A stretch of DNA of 64,000 nucleotides from DASRDR01 sp963812945 [NCBI: uncultured Candidatus Rokubacteria bacterium] (GCA_963812945.1 CAWEXD010000008.1:2046001-2110000); one strand, 5' to 3'. Positions 25,127 to 34,547 are shown, counted from the first letter of the stretch. The notes: a model not told the origin generated them from the sequence alone. Program-made: numbers and translations.

Positions 25127-25584
25127 CACGAGGTCCGGCGCGCCAGTCCTGCTCCGGGGTGACCCTCCTGGAGCTCATCGTCGTCGTCGCGATACTGGCG
25201 ATCGCGAGCGTCTTCGCGCTCCCGGCAATCCGAGTCGGGAACGACAACCTCCAGCTTCGCGCCGGGGCAAGCCGCGTCGCCTCGCTCCTGCGCGAGGCCC
25301 GCCAGCAGGCCGTCACGCACCGGCGGCCCGCCCGGGTCACTCTCGAGTCGAATCGCCACGGCGCGGCCCTCGCTTGGGACGGAACCGACGAGCCGATCCG
25401 CCGAGTCGAGCTCCCCGCCCGCTTTCGACTCGATGCGGCCGGGAGTCCGGAGGCCGTCACGTTCTCTCCGCGCGGACTGGTCCGGGACGCTCGGTGGACG
25501 GTGGAAGGCCCGGGCGGTCGCCGCCTTGTCGTCCAAGTGCACGGCGTGACCGGCCGGGTGACCGTCGGCGCGCCCGCTCCATGA
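25123..25584 (+). CDS. gspH: minor pseudopilin GspH
   Basis: 153 residues. The type IV prepilin N-terminus is G/VTLLELIVVVAIL with Glu+5; here the residue after Gly is Val, a tolerated change from Phe. The rest is beta-rich (RRPARVTLESNRHGAALAW) as in GspH. The GTG start overlaps the gspG stop by four bases (GTGA). It takes part in the tip complex of the pseudopilus. Confidence 0.83.
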   Translation: MTRGPARQSCSGVTLLELIVVVAILAIASVFALPAIRVGNDNLQLRAGASRVASLLREARQQAVTHRRPARVTLESNRHGAALAWDGTDEPIRRVELPARFRLDAAGSPEAVTFSPRGLVRDARWTVEGPGGRRLVVQVHGVTGRVTVGAPAP

Positions 25585-26021
25585 CGGCCATGCGACGTTC
25601 GCCGGCCGGCCGGCGCTCTGTCGCGCCCACGCTGCGGACTCGTGACGGGGGCTTCACGCTCCTCGAGGTCCTCGTGGCGTTCGTCGTGCTGGCCACGACT
25701 GTCGTGGCGGTCCTGCAGCTCTTCGGCGGCGGCCTCCGCCTCGCCCGGGCCGCTGGTGATCACTCCGACGCGGCGCTCATCGCGAGCGCCCGCCTCGCGG
25801 ATCTCGAACCGGGTCCCCTCACCGAAGGCGCGACGGAGGGCGTCGACGGCCAGTATCGGTGGGTGCGGCGGGTCACGCTCGCGCCCGACCTCCTGCCCGT
25901 CGAGAACGACACCCCCGAGGCAGCCCGCATCCGTCTGGCTCGGGTGACTGTGGAGGTCCGATGGGGGCAGGGCCGCCGATTCGAGCTGGTCACGTTGCGC
26001 GTCTGGCGGGCTGCCTCGTGA
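25581..26021 (+). CDS. gspI: minor pseudopilin GspI
   Basis: 146 residues. Prepilin site G/FTLLEVLVAFVVLA at about residue 24; the LLEVLVA core is typical of GspI. ATG 25581 overlaps the gspH stop as ATGA. The soluble part ends with repeated strands (ARVTVEVRW, FELVTLRVW). It is the tip subunit that binds GspJ and GspK. Confidence 0.87.
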   Translation: MTAMRRSPAGRRSVAPTLRTRDGGFTLLEVLVAFVVLATTVVAVLQLFGGGLRLARAAGDHSDAALIASARLADLEPGPLTEGATEGVDGQYRWVRRVTLAPDLLPVENDTPEAARIRLARVTVEVRWGQGRRFELVTLRVWRAAS

Positions 26022-26659
26022 GAGTCCTTTCGCATTGGCCGCATCGGTCGCGTCGGGTGAGTGATCGGGGCTTCACGCTCATCGAGATCGTCCTGGCCCT
26101 GTCGACCCTCGCGGTGGTCGTGCTCCTCGCGACCGCCGCGCTGCGCATCGGCCTCCGGGCGTGGGAGGCAGGGCAGCGGCGGGCGGATCTCCAGCAGGAG
26201 AGCCGTGCCCTGGTGGAGCTGGTCGGGGAGGCGCTGGCGGGGGCCACCCCCTACCGCGGCCGACCCGGCCTGGGGCCGGATCGGGTCGTGCTGTTCGAGG
26301 GGGAGCCCGAGGAGGTGCGCTTCGTCACGAGCGCACTGCCGCTCACGCTCGAGGCGCCGGCCGTTCCGTTCCATGCGGTTGTCCTCGGCCGCAAGGGGGA
26401 CGATGCCCTGCGCCTCATGGAGCGGCTGGTCCCGGCGGACGAGCCGTTCGCGCCGGGGCCGGAGCGCGTGCTCTCACGGTCGGTCACCCGGTTCAATCTC
26501 GCCTACCGAGACGAGACCGGGGCGTGGCAGGAGCGCTGGGACGCCAAGGAGGTGGGCGGGTTGCCGACCGCGGTGCGATTCGAGCTCCGGGTCGGGAGCG
26601 CCACCCAGGCGACGCCGGCGGTGGTGGTCCCGCTTCCGCTGGGGAAGCAGGGCCCGTGA
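26018..26659 (+). CDS. gspJ: minor pseudopilin GspJ
   Basis: 213 residues. Prepilin site G/FTLIEIVLALSTLAVV near residue 19, then a long helix and the GspJ-like soluble domain (VTRFNLAYRDETGAWQERW, LPTAVRFELRV). The GTG start overlaps the gspI stop by four bases. It belongs to the GspIJK tip. Confidence 0.88.
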   Translation: MRVLSHWPHRSRRVSDRGFTLIEIVLALSTLAVVVLLATAALRIGLRAWEAGQRRADLQQESRALVELVGEALAGATPYRGRPGLGPDRVVLFEGEPEEVRFVTSALPLTLEAPAVPFHAVVLGRKGDDALRLMERLVPADEPFAPGPERVLSRSVTRFNLAYRDETGAWQERWDAKEVGGLPTAVRFELRVGSATQATPAVVVPLPLGKQGP

Positions 26660-27717
26660 CGCCGGCAGGCCGCCAGGCCCGCCCGAGCGAGAGCGACGCG
26701 GGGGTCGCCCTGGTCGTGGTGCTCCTGCTCCTCACCCTGCTCCTCACCATCGTCGGGGAATTCGCCCAGGCCATGCGCCTGGAGGCCGTCACCGCGACGA
26801 ACTTCCGTCTCGCGGTCGGGGAAACCTGGCTCGCCGAGGCCGCGTACCAGCGCGCGATGGCCGAGATTCTCCCGGAGGCCCTGACTCACGCGCTGGACCC
26901 GAGCGGGACCCTCGTCTTCCGCCGGACGCGGCTTGGCACCCTCCGGGTTCCCGAGCGCCTCGACGTCGCCGTCGGCCCGGCTCGCCTCTCCTACCGCCTC
27001 ACCGACGAGACCGGACGGATCAACGTGAACCGCGCGTCGCGCGAGGTCCTGGACCGGCTCCTCCTGGAGGTCGGCGTCGAGAAGTCCGCGCGCGACGTGA
27101 TCGTCGACTCGATTCAGGACTGGCGGGACCCGAACGAGGAGCACCGGCTGAACGGGGCGGAGAGCGACCACTACATGGGGCTGCCCGTCCCGTATCGCTC
27201 GAAGAACGCGGACTTCGACAGCGTGGACGAGCTGCGTCAGGTGCAGGGCGTCACGCGCGAGATCTTCTACGGCCGCCCCGAGGCGCCCGGCCTCGCTGAG
27301 TACCTCACGGTATCGGGCACCGGGGCCGTGAACGTGAACACCGCCAGCCCCCTCGTGCTGCGGGCCCTGGGGTTCGCCGTCCCCGAGGTGGAGACCCTCG
27401 TCGGGCGCCGCCCCTACGCAGACCTGGCGCAGCTGCCCCCGGGGCTCCGGCGGGGGACTCAGCGGACGAGCTCCGACACGTTCCGCATCGAGGCATGGGC
27501 GGGGGGATCCGAGCCGGCGGGCCGGGTCCTGACCGCGGTCGTGCGACGGCAGAACACCGGAGACGGCCAGCTCCAGGTAGTGCCGCTGGCATGGCGCTGG
27601 TCGGAGAGCGCACGCGCGGCCACGCCGCCGAAGGCCGTGCAAGGCGCCCAGAGCGCGGCGCGAACGCCCGCCGGGGGGTCAACGAAGGGGCCTTACAGAG
27701 AGAAGGGAGCCCCGTGA
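26656..27717 (+). CDS. gspK: minor pseudopilin GspK
   Basis: 353 residues, the largest pseudopilin, as expected for GspK. The N-terminal helix (GVALVVVLLLLTLLLTIV) lacks the Glu+5 found in other pseudopilins, a known GspK trait. The inserted domain contains RINVNRAS, SIQDWRDPNEEHRLNGAESDHY and, later, NVNTASPLVLRALG (helix-hairpin-helix-like). The C-terminus after about residue 315 is a low-complexity Ala/Pro tail. The GTG start overlaps gspJ. Confidence 0.9.
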   Translation: MTPAGRQARPSESDAGVALVVVLLLLTLLLTIVGEFAQAMRLEAVTATNFRLAVGETWLAEAAYQRAMAEILPEALTHALDPSGTLVFRRTRLGTLRVPERLDVAVGPARLSYRLTDETGRINVNRASREVLDRLLLEVGVEKSARDVIVDSIQDWRDPNEEHRLNGAESDHYMGLPVPYRSKNADFDSVDELRQVQGVTREIFYGRPEAPGLAEYLTVSGTGAVNVNTASPLVLRALGFAVPEVETLVGRRPYADLAQLPPGLRRGTQRTSSDTFRIEAWAGGSEPAGRVLTAVVRRQNTGDGQLQVVPLAWRWSESARAATPPKAVQGAQSAARTPAGGSTKGPYREKGAP

Positions 27718-29054
27718 GCGACATCGTCGGGCTCACCCTTCGGGACGGACGAGTCGACGTGGTGGCGCTCCGCGCGGGCCTCGGCGCGCGGCGGGTGGTC
27801 GCCGCGTTCAGCGTGCCGGCCGACGAGGAGGCCGCGGGCGCCATCCGCGGTCAGCTCGCCGAGGCGGGGGTCCGGGCCCGGCGCGCCCACGTCGGTCTCC
27901 CGCGACGCGCCATCATCGCCAAGGCCGTCGAGCTGCCCGCCGTTGCCGGCGCGGATCTGCGGCGCATGGTCGGGTTCGAGCTGGAGCGTCACCTCCCCTT
28001 CCCCCCATCGGAGGCGGTCTTCGACTTCGAGGTCCTGGACAGCGGCGCCGACCGGCCGGTACGCGTCCTCCTGGTGGCAGTCGAGCGACGAAGCCAGGAG
28101 CGGATCCACCAGCTCCTCCGAGACGCGGGGCTGACGGCCCGCCTGATCGGCGTGGGCATCCACAGCCTGGGCCGTCTGGCTGCCGCCAGCGGGGGGGGCG
28201 GGCGCATCGTGCTCTGGCTCGAGGCGACCGACGCCGAGCTTGCGGTGGTCGTGCGCGGTCGCGTGGTGGCGAGTCGCGCGTTCCCCCTGCCGGCGAACGG
28301 CGAGGCGCGGGGCCCCGCTCTGGAGGCTGAGATCGCCCGGACGCTGGCGGCGCTCCCGGAGGCTGACCGGGCCGACGTCACGGAGGTCCTCGTCGGCGGG
28401 CAGACCCCGCCCGCCTTCGCGGCCGACACGCTGCCCGTGCGGATCGGCATCGACGCCCCGCCCGGCATCCCCGTGGTCGAGGACACGAGTCTCCTGGCCC
28501 TGGCGGCCGCGTTCGAGCGCCCCGGCAGAAGGCCCCTCGTGGCCAACCTCCTGGCCGACGACCTTCGTCCCCGGCCGTTCCCGTGGCCCTTGGCCGCCAC
28601 GGCCGCCATCGCCCTCGTGACGCTCGGGATCGGCCTGGCGATCCCAGGCGTGGCCTTCGTGAGGGAGCGGCGCGCGCTCGCGGCGCTCGAGGCCGGGATC
28701 GCCCGGCTCGCGCCCGAGGTTCGCCGGGCCGAGCAGGTCGCGGCCGAGGTGGAGCGAGCCCGGCGCGAGGTGGCGACGCTCCGCAGCTTCCAGGAGCAGG
28801 GTCTCCGTCCCCTGCCGGTCCTGCAGGAGCTCACGGACACGCTCCCCACCGACGCGTGGCTGACGAACCTGTCCGTGGATCGCACGGGGCTCGAGCTCAG
28901 CGGGTTCGCCAACGCCGCCTCCCAGCTCATCCCGCTGCTCGAGGCCTCACCCGGCCTCGAGCGGGTCGAGTTCACGTCGCCGGTGACGAAGGGCCGTGAC
29001 CGCGAGCAGTTCCGGCTGCGCGCCACCTGGGAGCGGCGCGGGGGCGGGCGCTAG
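27714..29054 (+). CDS. gspL: GspL, actin-like plus PilN-like assembly protein
   Basis: 446 residues. Residues 1-290 form the actin-like (PilM/GspL cytoplasmic) fold with RRMVGFELERHLPFPPSEAVFDF. A single membrane helix lies at about 303-325 (LAATAAIALVTLGIGLAIPG), then a coiled coil (RERRALAALEAGIARLAPEVRRAEQVA) and a ferredoxin-like domain with LPTDAWLTNLSVDRTGLELSG that resembles PilN. It links GspE to the platform. GTG 27714 follows AAGGGAG and overlaps gspK. Confidence 0.88.
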   Translation: MSDIVGLTLRDGRVDVVALRAGLGARRVVAAFSVPADEEAAGAIRGQLAEAGVRARRAHVGLPRRAIIAKAVELPAVAGADLRRMVGFELERHLPFPPSEAVFDFEVLDSGADRPVRVLLVAVERRSQERIHQLLRDAGLTARLIGVGIHSLGRLAAASGGGGRIVLWLEATDAELAVVVRGRVVASRAFPLPANGEARGPALEAEIARTLAALPEADRADVTEVLVGGQTPPAFAADTLPVRIGIDAPPGIPVVEDTSLLALAAAFERPGRRPLVANLLADDLRPRPFPWPLAATAAIALVTLGIGLAIPGVAFVRERRALAALEAGIARLAPEVRRAEQVAAEVERARREVATLRSFQEQGLRPLPVLQELTDTLPTDAWLTNLSVDRTGLELSGFANAASQLIPLLEASPGLERVEFTSPVTKGRDREQFRLRATWERRGGGR

Positions 29055-29687
29055 ATGCCGGCCCTGCGTCCGCGCGAGCGCCGGCTCCTCGTGCTCGCCG
29101 GGGTCCTGGTGATCGGCGTGGTGGGATACGTCTACGCGGTGGAACCCCTCCTGGAGACGCATGCGGCGACGCGCGAGCTCGTCGTCGCCCGGCAGGGTCT
29201 CCTCGTCCGCCAGGAGCGCCTCGTGGCCAGGGCGGACGCCTATGGCCGGGAGCTCGAGACCCTCAGGACGGAGATCGGCCAGCACCGCGCGCGACTCCTG
29301 ACGGGTGACAAGGCCCCCGTGGCAGCGTCAGAGATCCAGAAGCTCGTCAAGACCACCGCCCAGGAGGCCGGCATCGAGGTCCGCAGCGAGCGGATCCTCG
29401 CGACCGTGGAGCGTGGAGGCTACGCCGAGGTTCCCGTCGAGGTGACCCTGTCGGGGCCGGTCCGTGGCCTGACGACCTTCCTCCATCGGCTGGAGGATGC
29501 GCCCATCCTCCTGGCGTTGACCGATCTCAAGGTGCGGGCGCCCGCCACCGGCGCGCAGCGAGACCTGTCGGCCACGCTTCAGCTGAGCGGCTTCATCCCC
29601 ATCCAGTCCGGCGCGCCGGCCCCCGCAGGGTCCAGCACGCCCGTCCGCCCGGCCACCCCCACGCCGCCGGTGCGGCCCAGAGCCTGA
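29055..29687 (+). CDS. gspM: GspM/PilO-like assembly protein
   Basis: 210 residues. N-terminal membrane helix (RRLLVLAGVLVIGVVGYVYA), a coiled coil, then a small alpha/beta domain (GIEVRSERILATVERGGYAEV, VEVTLSGPVRGLTTFLHRLE) and a Pro/Thr-rich tail. It starts on the base after the gspL stop. It partners GspL in the inner membrane. Confidence 0.85.
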   Translation: MPALRPRERRLLVLAGVLVIGVVGYVYAVEPLLETHAATRELVVARQGLLVRQERLVARADAYGRELETLRTEIGQHRARLLTGDKAPVAASEIQKLVKTTAQEAGIEVRSERILATVERGGYAEVPVEVTLSGPVRGLTTFLHRLEDAPILLALTDLKVRAPATGAQRDLSATLQLSGFIPIQSGAPAPAGSSTPVRPATPTPPVRPRA

Positions 29688-29691
29688 CCAG

Positions 29692-30387
29692 ATGGCGCGC
29701 CGGCTCCTCTTGGTGGTCGACGGCATCCTCCTCGTGGCCGCCATCGCCCTGGCGGTGCGTCTCTACCAGGCGTGGACGGTGGGGCCGGCCTTCGCTCCGC
29801 CCGAGCCGGCGCCCGCCGCTCAGACGGAGGCCCCCGCACTGCCCTCCACCGTCCAGGCTCGGCCTCCCTTGACTGCCTACGCCGCCGTGGCAGAGCGGAA
29901 CCTCTTCAGCCCGACCCGGAGCGAGGCGCCGCCGGAGCCGCCCCGGCCGGCAGCCGGGACCGGGGCGCCCGCACCGCCCGCCCCGCGGCCCCGCCTCTAC
30001 GGCATCGTGCTGCTCCCCGAGGGGCGTGGCCGCGCCTACCTCGAGGACGTCCAGCGACGCCGCGTCGTCGGATTTTCGGTGGGGGACCTGGTGGGCGACG
30101 CCCGATTGGAACAGATCAAGGGCGACCGGGTCGTCCTCCGGCGGGGAGGCGAGACCTTCGAGGTGCTGCTCCACGACCCTTCGAAACCTCGCCAGGCCGC
30201 CGCACCCCCCGGCGTACAATCGCCCGAGGGTGGAGGAACGGGGCGTCCGGCGGCAGGCAGGCCGCCAGGCGCGATGCCGTCGGCGCCGCCGCCCGGGCTC
30301 CGGGCCCCCGGGCGGCCGCGGATGCCCACTCCACCGCCTCAGCCGCCCCCAAGCTCAGACGGCCAGGAGCAGAACGAGGAGGAATGA
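29692..30387 (+). CDS. gspC: GspC-like inner-membrane protein
   Basis: 231 residues. N-terminal membrane helix (LLLVVDGILLVAAIALAVRL), Pro/Ala linker, then the homology-region domain starting AERNLFSP (about residue 66) with RLYGIVLLPEGRGRAYLED and VGDLVGDARLEQIKGDRVVLRRGGE. The C-terminal 60 residues are Pro/Gly-rich with no PDZ domain, so it is a short GspC. It bridges the platform to the secretin GspD. The position late in the operon, just before gspD, differs from the E. coli order in which gspC is first. Confidence 0.83.
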   Translation: MARRLLLVVDGILLVAAIALAVRLYQAWTVGPAFAPPEPAPAAQTEAPALPSTVQARPPLTAYAAVAERNLFSPTRSEAPPEPPRPAAGTGAPAPPAPRPRLYGIVLLPEGRGRAYLEDVQRRRVVGFSVGDLVGDARLEQIKGDRVVLRRGGETFEVLLHDPSKPRQAAAPPGVQSPEGGGTGRPAAGRPPGAMPSAPPPGLRAPGRPRMPTPPPQPPPSSDGQEQNEEE

Positions 30388-32753
30388 TCGAGACGTTGGC
30401 GCCGCGCCGCATGGCGATCGTCGGCCTCGTCGTCCTGGCCGGGTGCGCCGGCCCCGGACCGACCAAGCCGTCACCGGTCCCACCGGCCGCGAGCGCCCCT
30501 CCCGTGGTGACGGTGACGGCCCCGGAGGCCCCGACCCCTCAGGCGGGCGGCCCGGTCTCGCCGGCGGCCGGGACCGTGGCGGTCGTTCCCGCGCCCCAGC
30601 CCCCGGCGGCGCCCGCTCCGGGCCGCGTGACGACCGCCCAGGCGACACCCGGTCGCCCGATCACGCCTCCGGCGCGCCCGGGCCGGCAGATCGTTCTCAA
30701 CTTCGACAACGCCGACATCGAGGCCGTGATCCAGGCGGCCAGCGAGATCGCCGGGTTCAACTACACGATCGGACCGGGCGTGGCCGGCAAGAAGGTCACC
30801 GTCCAGACCTCGGGCCGGATCCCGGAGGACGAGGTCTTCAACGTCCTCCTGGCCGTGCTCGAGGTCAACGGCGTGACCGCCATTCGCGCGGGCAACCTCT
30901 ACAAGATTCTCCCGACCACGGCGGTCCGCGAGCGCCCGCTGCCCACGGTGATCGGCGGCCAGGCCGACCCGACGCGCCGCGATGACGAGCTGATCACCCA
31001 GATCGTGCCGCTCCAGCACGCCCCGGCCGACAGGATCGCGGTAACCCTCCGGCCGTTCGTCCAGGGTGGCAACCTCGTCGTCCAGGGCAACCTCTTGATC
31101 GTGACCGACACCGCCGCCAACATCGCCCGGCTCCTCCAGATCGTGAGCGTGCTCGATGTGGAGGTCGCGCTCGACGAGATGCGGCTCATCACCGTGCGGT
31201 ACGCCGACGCGGTCGAGCTCGGACGGATCCTGAACGAGTTCTTCTCGGGCCGGCGGGTCCGCACGCCGACGGTCACGGTCCCCGCGCCGGCCCCCGTCCC
31301 GGCGCGGCCCGGCGCGCCCGCGGCGCCCGGCGCCCCGGCCATGGCGCCCGGCGACGGGGGAGACCGGCCGCCCCTCATCCTGGCCGACAAGCGCACGAAC
31401 GCGCTGATCGTCTCCGGGCGCCGGGCCGACGTCGAGCTGGCCTCCAAGCTGACAGCGCAGCTCGACGTGGACACTCAGGCGAACAAGCGCGTCTTCGTCT
31501 ACTACGTGGAGAACGTCAAGGCAAAGGAGCTCGCCACGACGCTGACCGAGATCTTCGGCAAGCCGGGCGAGGGCGCCACCCGCACGGAGCGGCGAGACCT
31601 GCCGCCGGGCTCGTCCCTCTATCCGGGGACGGGGCCCGGCGGCACGTCCCCCCCGTCCTCTCCTGTCGTCGCCGTCGTCGCGACGCCGGGAGATCTCGAG
31701 CCCAGCGTGGTCGAGGGCCAGGTCAAGGTCGTCGCCGACGAGCCCAACAACGCCCTGATCATCACGACGTTCCCTCGCAACTGGCCGCTCATCGAGGACA
31801 CCATCCGGAAGCTCGACCGGATCCCGAAGCAGGTCCTCATCGAGGTGCTGGTGGCGGAGGTGGGGCTGACCGACGAGAACCGCCTGGGCATCGAGTGGGC
31901 CATCCGATCCCAGCGTGACGTCAGCGTCGGGGGCACGCCCTACAACGTCGGCTCCGTCGCGAAGGTGGACACCGGCCCTCTCTCCACACTGCCAGGCGGT
32001 CAGACGGCTCCGACACTCCCGATCATCGCCGGGGCGGTCGGGGCGCTGCCCACGGCCGGATTCAGCCTCCTCCTCTTCGAGACCGACCGCTTCCTCGGGC
32101 TCCTCAACCTCTACGCCAACTACGGCCAGCTGACCGTGCTCTCGAGCCCGACGATCCTGACCTCCGAGAACAAGAAGGCCGTCATCAACGTGTCCAACTC
32201 AGTGCCTATCGTGACCCAGCAGGTCGTCACCCCGGTGGCCCCCGGGACCGGGCAGGTACAACCCGGGGTCGTCTCGGGGACATTCACCCAGAGCGTCGAG
32301 TACCGGGACGCCGGCATCATTCTGACCGTCACGCCCCGCATCAGCGACAAACGAGTCGTGGCCCTGGACGTGAAGCAGACCGTCAACGACGTGGGCGAGC
32401 CCCGCCCCCCGAGCTTTTCCCCGGACATCATCAAGCGGGAGGCGGAAACGTCGGTGGTCCTCCGGGACAACCAGACGCTCGTGCTCGGGGGGCTCATCCG
32501 CACCCGACGGGCCAGCACGAAGCAGGGAATCCCGTGGCTCTCGAAGATCCCCGTCATCGGATTCCTGTTCGGCGCCACGGCCGACCGGATCGAGCGGACC
32601 GAGCTCCTGCTGCTGATCACCCCGCGCGTGATCGGGGACCCGAGCGAGGGTATGGAGATCTACCAGCAGGTGCGCGGCCAGCGTCCCGGCCTGGAGCGGG
32701 ACCTCCGCCTCCACCCGAGCATCCTCAGACCCGAGCCGGCGCCCACGCCGTGA
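30384..32753 (+). CDS. gspD: type II secretin GspD, lipoprotein type
   Basis: 789 residues. The N-terminus ends in VVLAGC, a lipobox, so the mature protein should be lipidated. Next comes a Pro/Thr-rich linker, then N0 (NFDNADIEAVIQAASEIAGFNYTIG), the N1-N3 repeats (PLQHAPADRIAVTLRPF; LILADKRTNALIVSG; VVADEPNNALIITTFPRNW) and the secretin barrel from about residue 475 (VEVLVAEVGLTDENRLGIEW, the VPIV turn and GIPWLSKIPVIGFLFG). ATG 30384 overlaps gspC. Lipidated secretins such as HxcQ reach the outer membrane without a separate pilotin, and no pilotin gene is nearby. Confidence 0.9.
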   Translation: MIETLAPRRMAIVGLVVLAGCAGPGPTKPSPVPPAASAPPVVTVTAPEAPTPQAGGPVSPAAGTVAVVPAPQPPAAPAPGRVTTAQATPGRPITPPARPGRQIVLNFDNADIEAVIQAASEIAGFNYTIGPGVAGKKVTVQTSGRIPEDEVFNVLLAVLEVNGVTAIRAGNLYKILPTTAVRERPLPTVIGGQADPTRRDDELITQIVPLQHAPADRIAVTLRPFVQGGNLVVQGNLLIVTDTAANIARLLQIVSVLDVEVALDEMRLITVRYADAVELGRILNEFFSGRRVRTPTVTVPAPAPVPARPGAPAAPGAPAMAPGDGGDRPPLILADKRTNALIVSGRRADVELASKLTAQLDVDTQANKRVFVYYVENVKAKELATTLTEIFGKPGEGATRTERRDLPPGSSLYPGTGPGGTSPPSSPVVAVVATPGDLEPSVVEGQVKVVADEPNNALIITTFPRNWPLIEDTIRKLDRIPKQVLIEVLVAEVGLTDENRLGIEWAIRSQRDVSVGGTPYNVGSVAKVDTGPLSTLPGGQTAPTLPIIAGAVGALPTAGFSLLLFETDRFLGLLNLYANYGQLTVLSSPTILTSENKKAVINVSNSVPIVTQQVVTPVAPGTGQVQPGVVSGTFTQSVEYRDAGIILTVTPRISDKRVVALDVKQTVNDVGEPRPPSFSPDIIKREAETSVVLRDNQTLVLGGLIRTRRASTKQGIPWLSKIPVIGFLFGATADRIERTELLLLITPRVIGDPSEGMEIYQQVRGQRPGLERDLRLHPSILRPEPAPTP

Positions 32754-33415
32754 CCTGCCCATCGGCCACGCTCGCCGCGTGCGCCCGCCTGCGGCGCCAG
32801 CTTCACCGCGCCGCCCACGTCGCGCGGGCGCTGGCCCTCGTGGCCCTCCTGGCGGGCTGCGAAGGCAGCTCGGGCCAGAGCGGGAGCGCCTTCGTCTTCC
32901 TGAGCATCGACGGGTTCTCGCAAACCGGAACGAACATCGTCAGCAGCGTCACGTCCTCCACCAATCAGAACACGACGACGCTCGCCTGCGTCACGCTCCG
33001 CAACAACCTCAAGAACCCGACGATCACCGGGCCCAGCCCGCTGGACAACGTGATCATCCAGTCGTACACGGTGACGCTCCGGCAGCTGGGGGGAGGGCAG
33101 TCCGGCCCGTTCACCTTCGGAACAGCCATCCTCGTTCCCGCGGGCACGCCAGGAGGGACGCAGGCTGCCCCTATCCCTACCCCTAGCACGCAGACGGCCA
33201 CCATCATCCTGGTCCCGGCGGGAGCGAAGGGCGGGGCCGGAACCGTGGCGACGGCGGAGGTCAGGTTCAGCGGGCACGATGGGCGGGGAAACTCGATCAA
33301 CGAAGAGGGAGCGGTCACGATCGTGTTCGAGGCCGGCGCCGAGCCGACGGTCAGCTGCGGCGGCGGCACCCCACCGACGCCGACGCCCACCCCTACTCCG
33401 ACGCCGACGACGTAG
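32750..33415 (+). CDS. small lipoprotein at the end of the gsp operon
   Basis: 221 residues. The signal is long (about 37 residues; basic RLRRQLHRAAHVAR then ALALVALLAGC), so Cys would be lipidated. The mature part is Ser/Thr- and Gly-rich with predicted beta strands (NVIIQSYTVTLRQLGGG, ATIILVPAGAKGG) and ends in a Thr-Pro repeat. The GTG start overlaps the gspD stop (GTGA), so it is part of the secretion operon. It could be a substrate, a pilotin substitute or an envelope factor; the family is not recognised. Confidence 0.72.
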   Translation: MTCPSATLAACARLRRQLHRAAHVARALALVALLAGCEGSSGQSGSAFVFLSIDGFSQTGTNIVSSVTSSTNQNTTTLACVTLRNNLKNPTITGPSPLDNVIIQSYTVTLRQLGGGQSGPFTFGTAILVPAGTPGGTQAAPIPTPSTQTATIILVPAGAKGGAGTVATAEVRFSGHDGRGNSINEEGAVTIVFEAGAEPTVSCGGGTPPTPTPTPTPTPTT

Positions 33416-33452
33416 CCGGGCCGGGAGTGGCCGCGGGCCGCGGCGCGTCCGT

Positions 33453-34547
33453 CTACCAGCGGAAGAGGGAGGCCCCCCAGGCGAAGCCGGCGCCGAAGGC
33501 GGCGGTGAGGATCAGGTCGCCCTCCCGGATCCGCCCCTCCGTGAAGGCCTCGTGGATGCAGATGGGGACCGAGGCCGCCGACGTGTTCCCGTACTTGTGC
33601 ACGTTGTTGAACAGCTTGTGCTCCGGGATCTTCGCGTGCTCGGCGATCGCGTCGAGGATGCGCTGGTTCGCCTGGTGGAAGAGGTAGAGGTCGATGTCCT
33701 CGGAGGTGAGGCCGTTGGCCTCCAGCGCCTCGCGCATGACCTCCTTGAACCGCCGCACGGCGTGGGTGAAGATCGCCCGCCCGTTCATCGACGGCCTGGC
33801 CCGCCCGTCGTCGATCTTCTTCTTCGAGACGATCGGGTAGGTCGAGGTGCCGTAGATCTCCCCGAAGAGCTTGGGCAGGACCGTGCCGTCCTGGTGAAGA
33901 TGATGCGAGATGAACCCGCTCCGGGAGCTCCCGTCGACCGCCTGGAGCACGGCGGCGCCGGCGCCGTCCGCGAACAGGACGGCCATGTCACGGCCCCGGT
34001 CCGAGTACTCGAGCATCATCGACAGCGCCTCCGCGCCGACCACCAGGACCCGCCGGTAGGTGCCGATCCGGATGAACGCGTCCGCCACCGCGAGCGCGTA
34101 CACGAACCCGGAGCACCCCTGCTGAAGGTTCAGGACCGGCGTCGACGTGAGGCCGAACTTCTCCGAGATGACGGCGCCCGTATGCGGATACGCGTACTCG
34201 GGTATCGTCGTGGTCACGATGATGAAGTCGATGTCGTCGATCTGCAGACCCGCGTTCTTGACGGCCATCTCCGCCGCCTCGCGCCCGAGCGTGGCCGGCG
34301 TGACCTCCGCGTCGATCTGCCCGTCGACGCCCCGCTCGTTGACCTCCCGGATGTAGGCGTCCTTGTCGGGGGCCTCGGCGAGCCGGAGCAGGAACCGGTA
34401 CGTGCTCGGGGTCACCCGGCGCTCCTTGATGCCCGTCCGCTGGGTGATCCACTCGTCCGAGGTGGTGAAGCAGCGGGCGAGCAGGTGGTTGTCCACCACG
34501 CAGTCGGGCACTGCCATCCCGGTCCCGATGATCTTGGCCTTCTGCAT
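33453..34547 (-). CDS. 3-oxoacyl-ACP synthase III-like (FabH family)
   Basis: 364 residues, longer than typical FabH (about 320). Catalytic Cys145 lies in LQQGCSGFVYAL, the His in LFHQANQRI and the Asn in YGNTSAASVP. An extra segment of about 35 residues (about 50-85) follows the KERRV motif. This thiolase-fold enzyme condenses an acyl-CoA with malonyl-ACP, or makes another C-C bond if the insert changes the pocket. It stands alone, convergent with the secretion operon. Confidence 0.85.
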   Translation of the reverse strand: MQKAKIIGTGMAVPDCVVDNHLLARCFTTSDEWITQRTGIKERRVTPSTYRFLLRLAEAPDKDAYIREVNERGVDGQIDAEVTPATLGREAAEMAVKNAGLQIDDIDFIIVTTTIPEYAYPHTGAVISEKFGLTSTPVLNLQQGCSGFVYALAVADAFIRIGTYRRVLVVGAEALSMMLEYSDRGRDMAVLFADGAGAAVLQAVDGSSRSGFISHHLHQDGTVLPKLFGEIYGTSTYPIVSKKKIDDGRARPSMNGRAIFTHAVRRFKEVMREALEANGLTSEDIDLYLFHQANQRILDAIAEHAKIPEHKLFNNVHKYGNTSAASVPICIHEAFTEGRIREGDLILTAAFGAGFAWGASLFRW

